DNA from: Anaerolineae bacterium
GTDB taxonomy: Bacteria; Chloroflexota; Anaerolineae; B4-G1; SLSP01
Length of the DNA stretch: 8,493 nucleotides
Assembly: GCA_016928755.1 (NCBI GenBank)
Contig: JAFGKB010000226.1
Location: forward strand, 1-8,493
Direction: 5' to 3'
Shown: piece after piece, positions 6,852 to 8,493 of the stretch
Position numbering within the stretch: position 1 is the first letter of the stretch
How the letters are laid out: every line of letters starts with the position of its first letter
Program-made: the position numbers and the translations under genes
Notes under the pieces: model-generated
What the model was told of the DNA's origin: nothing
Database searches by the model: none
Seen by the model: the letters and a program-made list of their open reading frames with translations, nothing else

Positions 6852-7859
6852 CTACTCAGATACCATACTGGATCGGAACAACCGGTACCAGATTCCAACG
6901 AAAATCAGGGCAACCACCATCATTAAAACAGAGGCCGCCGCACCATAACCATAAAGCTGGTTATTAAAGGTCTGTTGAACAATAGCAATCGTTAACAAGT
7001 TAACAAAGCGTCCCAACTTATCACTAGAGAAAAGTGATACTGCAATGTTATAAGGACCAAAGCCAAAGAAATTGAAGACGATACCAAACATCATATTAAT
7101 CACAATTACCGGCTTAAGAAACGGCAAAGTAATATGACGGAATTTCTGCCAAGAGGTTGCCCCGTCCATCGAAGCGGCTTCGTATAAATCATCAGGAACA
7201 ACTTGCAATGCCGAAAGCAACATAACCGTCATAAACGGCACACCACTCCAAATGGCAGGAATAATCAACGCGGTACGTGCATTTTTCAGAAGCAGCCAAC
7301 TCACCGGTTTATCAACAACATGCAACCAATTAAAAAGAATACGATTGGCAAGCCCCCCTTTTTGTAACCAGATGAATTGCCAAATAATACCAACTACAAA
7401 AGTGGGAACAACCCACGGCAATAATACCAGTGTGCGAGCAAGACCCCGCCCTCGGAAATCACGGTTCAGAAGCAAAGCCAAAATCAAGCCAAAGACAAGA
7501 GTGCCGCCCTGTACCCAGAAGAGAAAGATAAAGGAGTTTTTTATAGCTTGGGTGAGATTCCTAATCAGTGAATCTCCCTCCCCGGATATAAGACCTTTTA
7601 GAATATGTTGGTAATGCTGCAACCCAACAAATGGTGCCCGTAGGTATTGAAGTAATGTGCTGGTGTTCAAGTCCAGGAAAGACATATAAATTGCCTGAGC
7701 ACTCGGAATTAAGTGAACTAACAGCATTACTAATACAGCCGGCGCAATAAAGGCATAGGCAATCTTGTACTTACGCATCTGGTACAACAGACCACGTCGC
7801 TTAGGATTATTTTTTTTACCTTGCCCTGGTGTTGTCACTGTATGCTCTTTGATAGTCAT
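6852..7859 (-). CDS. Sugar ABC transporter permease, MalF/CebF type
   Basis: A 335-residue inner-membrane subunit of the same CUT1 importer. A polar, basic cytoplasmic tail (1-32) precedes the first helix (33-55), then a loop and helices near 107-132, 143-165, 197-220, 250-272 and 304-326. The EAA loop reads EAASMDGATSWQKFRHITLP (227-246) with the invariant Gly at 233. The YKIAYAFIAPAVLVML block (31-46) and RTLVLLPWVVPTFVVGIIW (142-160) are typical of this subunit. It pairs with the MalG-type permease to form the channel and with the binding protein encoded upstream. No ATPase gene lies in the window; such importers often share one ATPase (MsiK/MalK type) encoded elsewhere. The start at 7859 is supported by AGGGAG with a 5-nt spacer (7865-7870). 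The N-terminal tail is somewhat long for the family but otherwise the protein is ordinary. Confidence 0.93.
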   Translation of the reverse strand: MTIKEHTVTTPGQGKKNNPKRRGLLYQMRKYKIAYAFIAPAVLVMLLVHLIPSAQAIYMSFLDLNTSTLLQYLRAPFVGLQHYQHILKGLISGEGDSLIRNLTQAIKNSFIFLFWVQGGTLVFGLILALLLNRDFRGRGLARTLVLLPWVVPTFVVGIIWQFIWLQKGGLANRILFNWLHVVDKPVSWLLLKNARTALIIPAIWSGVPFMTVMLLSALQVVPDDLYEAASMDGATSWQKFRHITLPFLKPVIVINMMFGIVFNFFGFGPYNIAVSLFSSDKLGRFVNLLTIAIVQQTFNNQLYGYGAAASVLMMVVALIFVGIWYRLFRSSMVSE

Positions 7860-7988
7860 ACGCGCTCCCTAAATTTCACATTGCATATATAATAAGATGC
7901 CGGTCACTAGCACCCCCAACAGGCCATAGTAACTGTTTGAACAGTCCATTATGTCCTAGCGCAGTGACCGGCACCGGCTCAAAACTGA
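7860..7988 (-). promoter_or_regulatory. Intercistronic region with an 11-bp GC-rich stem between binding protein and permease genes
   Basis: TGCCGGTCACT (7898-7908) and AGTGACCGGCA (7963-7973) are perfect reverse complements with a 54-nt loop. The loop contains a second dyad, ACTGTT-TG-AACAGT (7932-7945). In the leftward transcript the closing strand is followed by UCUUAUUAUAUAU, a T-rich but interrupted run. Stems at this position in sugar ABC operons commonly protect the binding-protein message or partly terminate transcription, so that binding protein is made in excess over permeases. That role is inferred here. The region ends with the permease ribosome binding site AGGGAG at 7865-7870. 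Confidence 0.6.
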
Positions 7989-8493
7989 TTACTCAATCAA
8001 TGAGTTTACAGTCTCAACCGCCTCATCGAGACGAGCCTGAATAGTAGCATCATCAACAGAGCTACCAATACCAGCAATCGCGACATCTTCCCACAAGTCT
8101 TGCAATGCGACCTGGAGGTTGTTCTCAACCTGGCCCCAAGCGGGGATATTCATAGAAGTCTTACCCTTAGCAGCAGCATCAATAAAGACGCTGAACAACT
8201 CATCCTCGGTGAAGGAGCTATCGCTCTGGGCTTCCTGGGTCACAGGCAACATACCGATGGCATTAGCATAGCGAATCTGGGATTCCTTACCCAACAGGAA
8301 CTTCATAAAAGCAAAGGCAGCTTCCTGGTTATCACAGGAGTTCATCATAGCCAGGTTACTACCACCGACGAAGGTGTATTGGCCACCGGGGCCGGCGGGG
8401 AACTCGGCGAAGGCCAGGTTCTCGGCGGCTGTCTCGGTCCAACCACTGTTCTCCATATCGCGGGCATTGCTGATAATCCACGGGCCGGTGATA
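7989..8493 (-). CDS. Extracellular sugar-binding protein of ABC transporter, family 1 (partial, C-terminal 167 aa)
   Basis: The frame is open from the right window edge to a TAA at 7991-7989, giving the last 167 residues; the N-terminus with its signal peptide lies outside. The segment begins ITGPWIISNARDMENSGW, the well-known family 1 stretch in which the protein is about to close over its ligand. It continues through AFAEFPAGPGG and VGGSNLAMMNSCDNQEAAF, then WEFMKFL-like AFAFMKFLLGKESQIRYA, the helix typical of CUT1 binding proteins. It ends with a helical tail, DDATIQARLDEAVETVNSLIE-type, found in this family. It captures sugar outside the membrane and delivers it to the two permeases that follow. 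It is probably the first gene of the operon, so its promoter should lie beyond the window. An internal Met at 8456 is not the true start because homology continues upstream of it. Confidence 0.92.
   Translation of the reverse strand, partial: ITGPWIISNARDMENSGWTETAAENLAFAEFPAGPGGQYTFVGGSNLAMMNSCDNQEAAFAFMKFLLGKESQIRYANAIGMLPVTQEAQSDSSFTEDELFSVFIDAAAKGKTSMNIPAWGQVENNLQVALQDLWEDVAIAGIGSSVDDATIQARLDEAVETVNSLIE

Noticed and set aside
7252..7614. A 120-codon plus-strand open frame opposite the MalF-type permease
   Set aside because: It lies wholly inside a well-supported gene on the other strand, has a low-complexity basic composition and no ribosome binding site or recognisable motif. The same applies to shorter plus-strand frames at 22-213, 904-1153, 1604-1912, 2309-2518, 2666-2959, 5447-5659 and 5780-6025, and to the minus-strand out-of-frame ones within GH94.
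7861..7870. Resemblance of GGGAGCGC upstream of the MalF-type permease to the CebR operator (TGGGAGCGCTCCCA) of actinobacterial cellobiose operons
   Set aside because: Only the left half matches, there is no dyad, and the bases are explained by the Shine-Dalgarno sequence.
1..8493. CRISPR arrays, tRNA or rRNA genes, insertion sequences and phage genes
   Set aside because: No spaced direct repeats, transposase or integrase reading frames or RNA gene signatures were seen; intergenic gaps are all under 130 nt.

Overview
The window holds a single leftward (minus-strand) gene cluster that reads as a locus for taking up and breaking down cellobiose or cello-oligosaccharides. The base composition is moderate. 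The gene types are a sugar ABC importer without its own ATPase, a lipoprotein glycosidase, a GH94 phosphorylase, an Ntn-type amide hydrolase and a PIG-V-type membrane mannosyltransferase. Together these fit a carbohydrate-degrading member of the Chloroflexota (Anaerolineae or Caldilineae-like) best. This placement is an inference from style and gene content; no marker gene is present.

Layout in transcription order, right to left: (1) 8493-7989, the C-terminal part of a family 1 extracellular sugar-binding protein, cut by the window edge; (2) a 129-nt intercistronic region with a strong long-range stem; (3) 7859-6852 and (4) 6807-5920, the two MalF-like and MalG-like permeases; (5) 5892-4555, a lipoprotein with a clan GH-A (beta/alpha)8 glycosidase fold; (6) 4528-3452, a membrane-anchored choloylglycine hydrolase/penicillin acylase-type Ntn hydrolase; (7) 3406-917, a full-length GH94 cellobiose phosphorylase; (8) a 104-nt gap with a perfect 12-bp inverted repeat; (9) 812-1, the N-terminal 270 residues of a PIG-V-type integral membrane glycosyltransferase, cut by the left edge. 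Genes 3 to 7 are 26 to 45 nt apart and each has a clear Shine-Dalgarno sequence, so they look like one operon. No plus-strand gene is supported.

Proposed working model: the surface lipoprotein GH trims a plant polysaccharide or oligosaccharide, and the binding protein and two permeases import the product, energised by an ATPase encoded elsewhere. The cytoplasmic GH94 enzyme then splits cellobiose with phosphate into glucose 1-phosphate and glucose, saving one ATP. The Ntn hydrolase does not fit this pathway in an obvious way and is the most unexpected member. The PIG-V gene is separated from the rest by the inverted repeat and may be a separate unit.

The window is mostly ordinary catabolic-operon material. 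The points worth a second look are the Ntn hydrolase with its anchored N-terminal segment, the family assignment of the lipoprotein glycosidase, and the two dyad structures in the intergenic regions.
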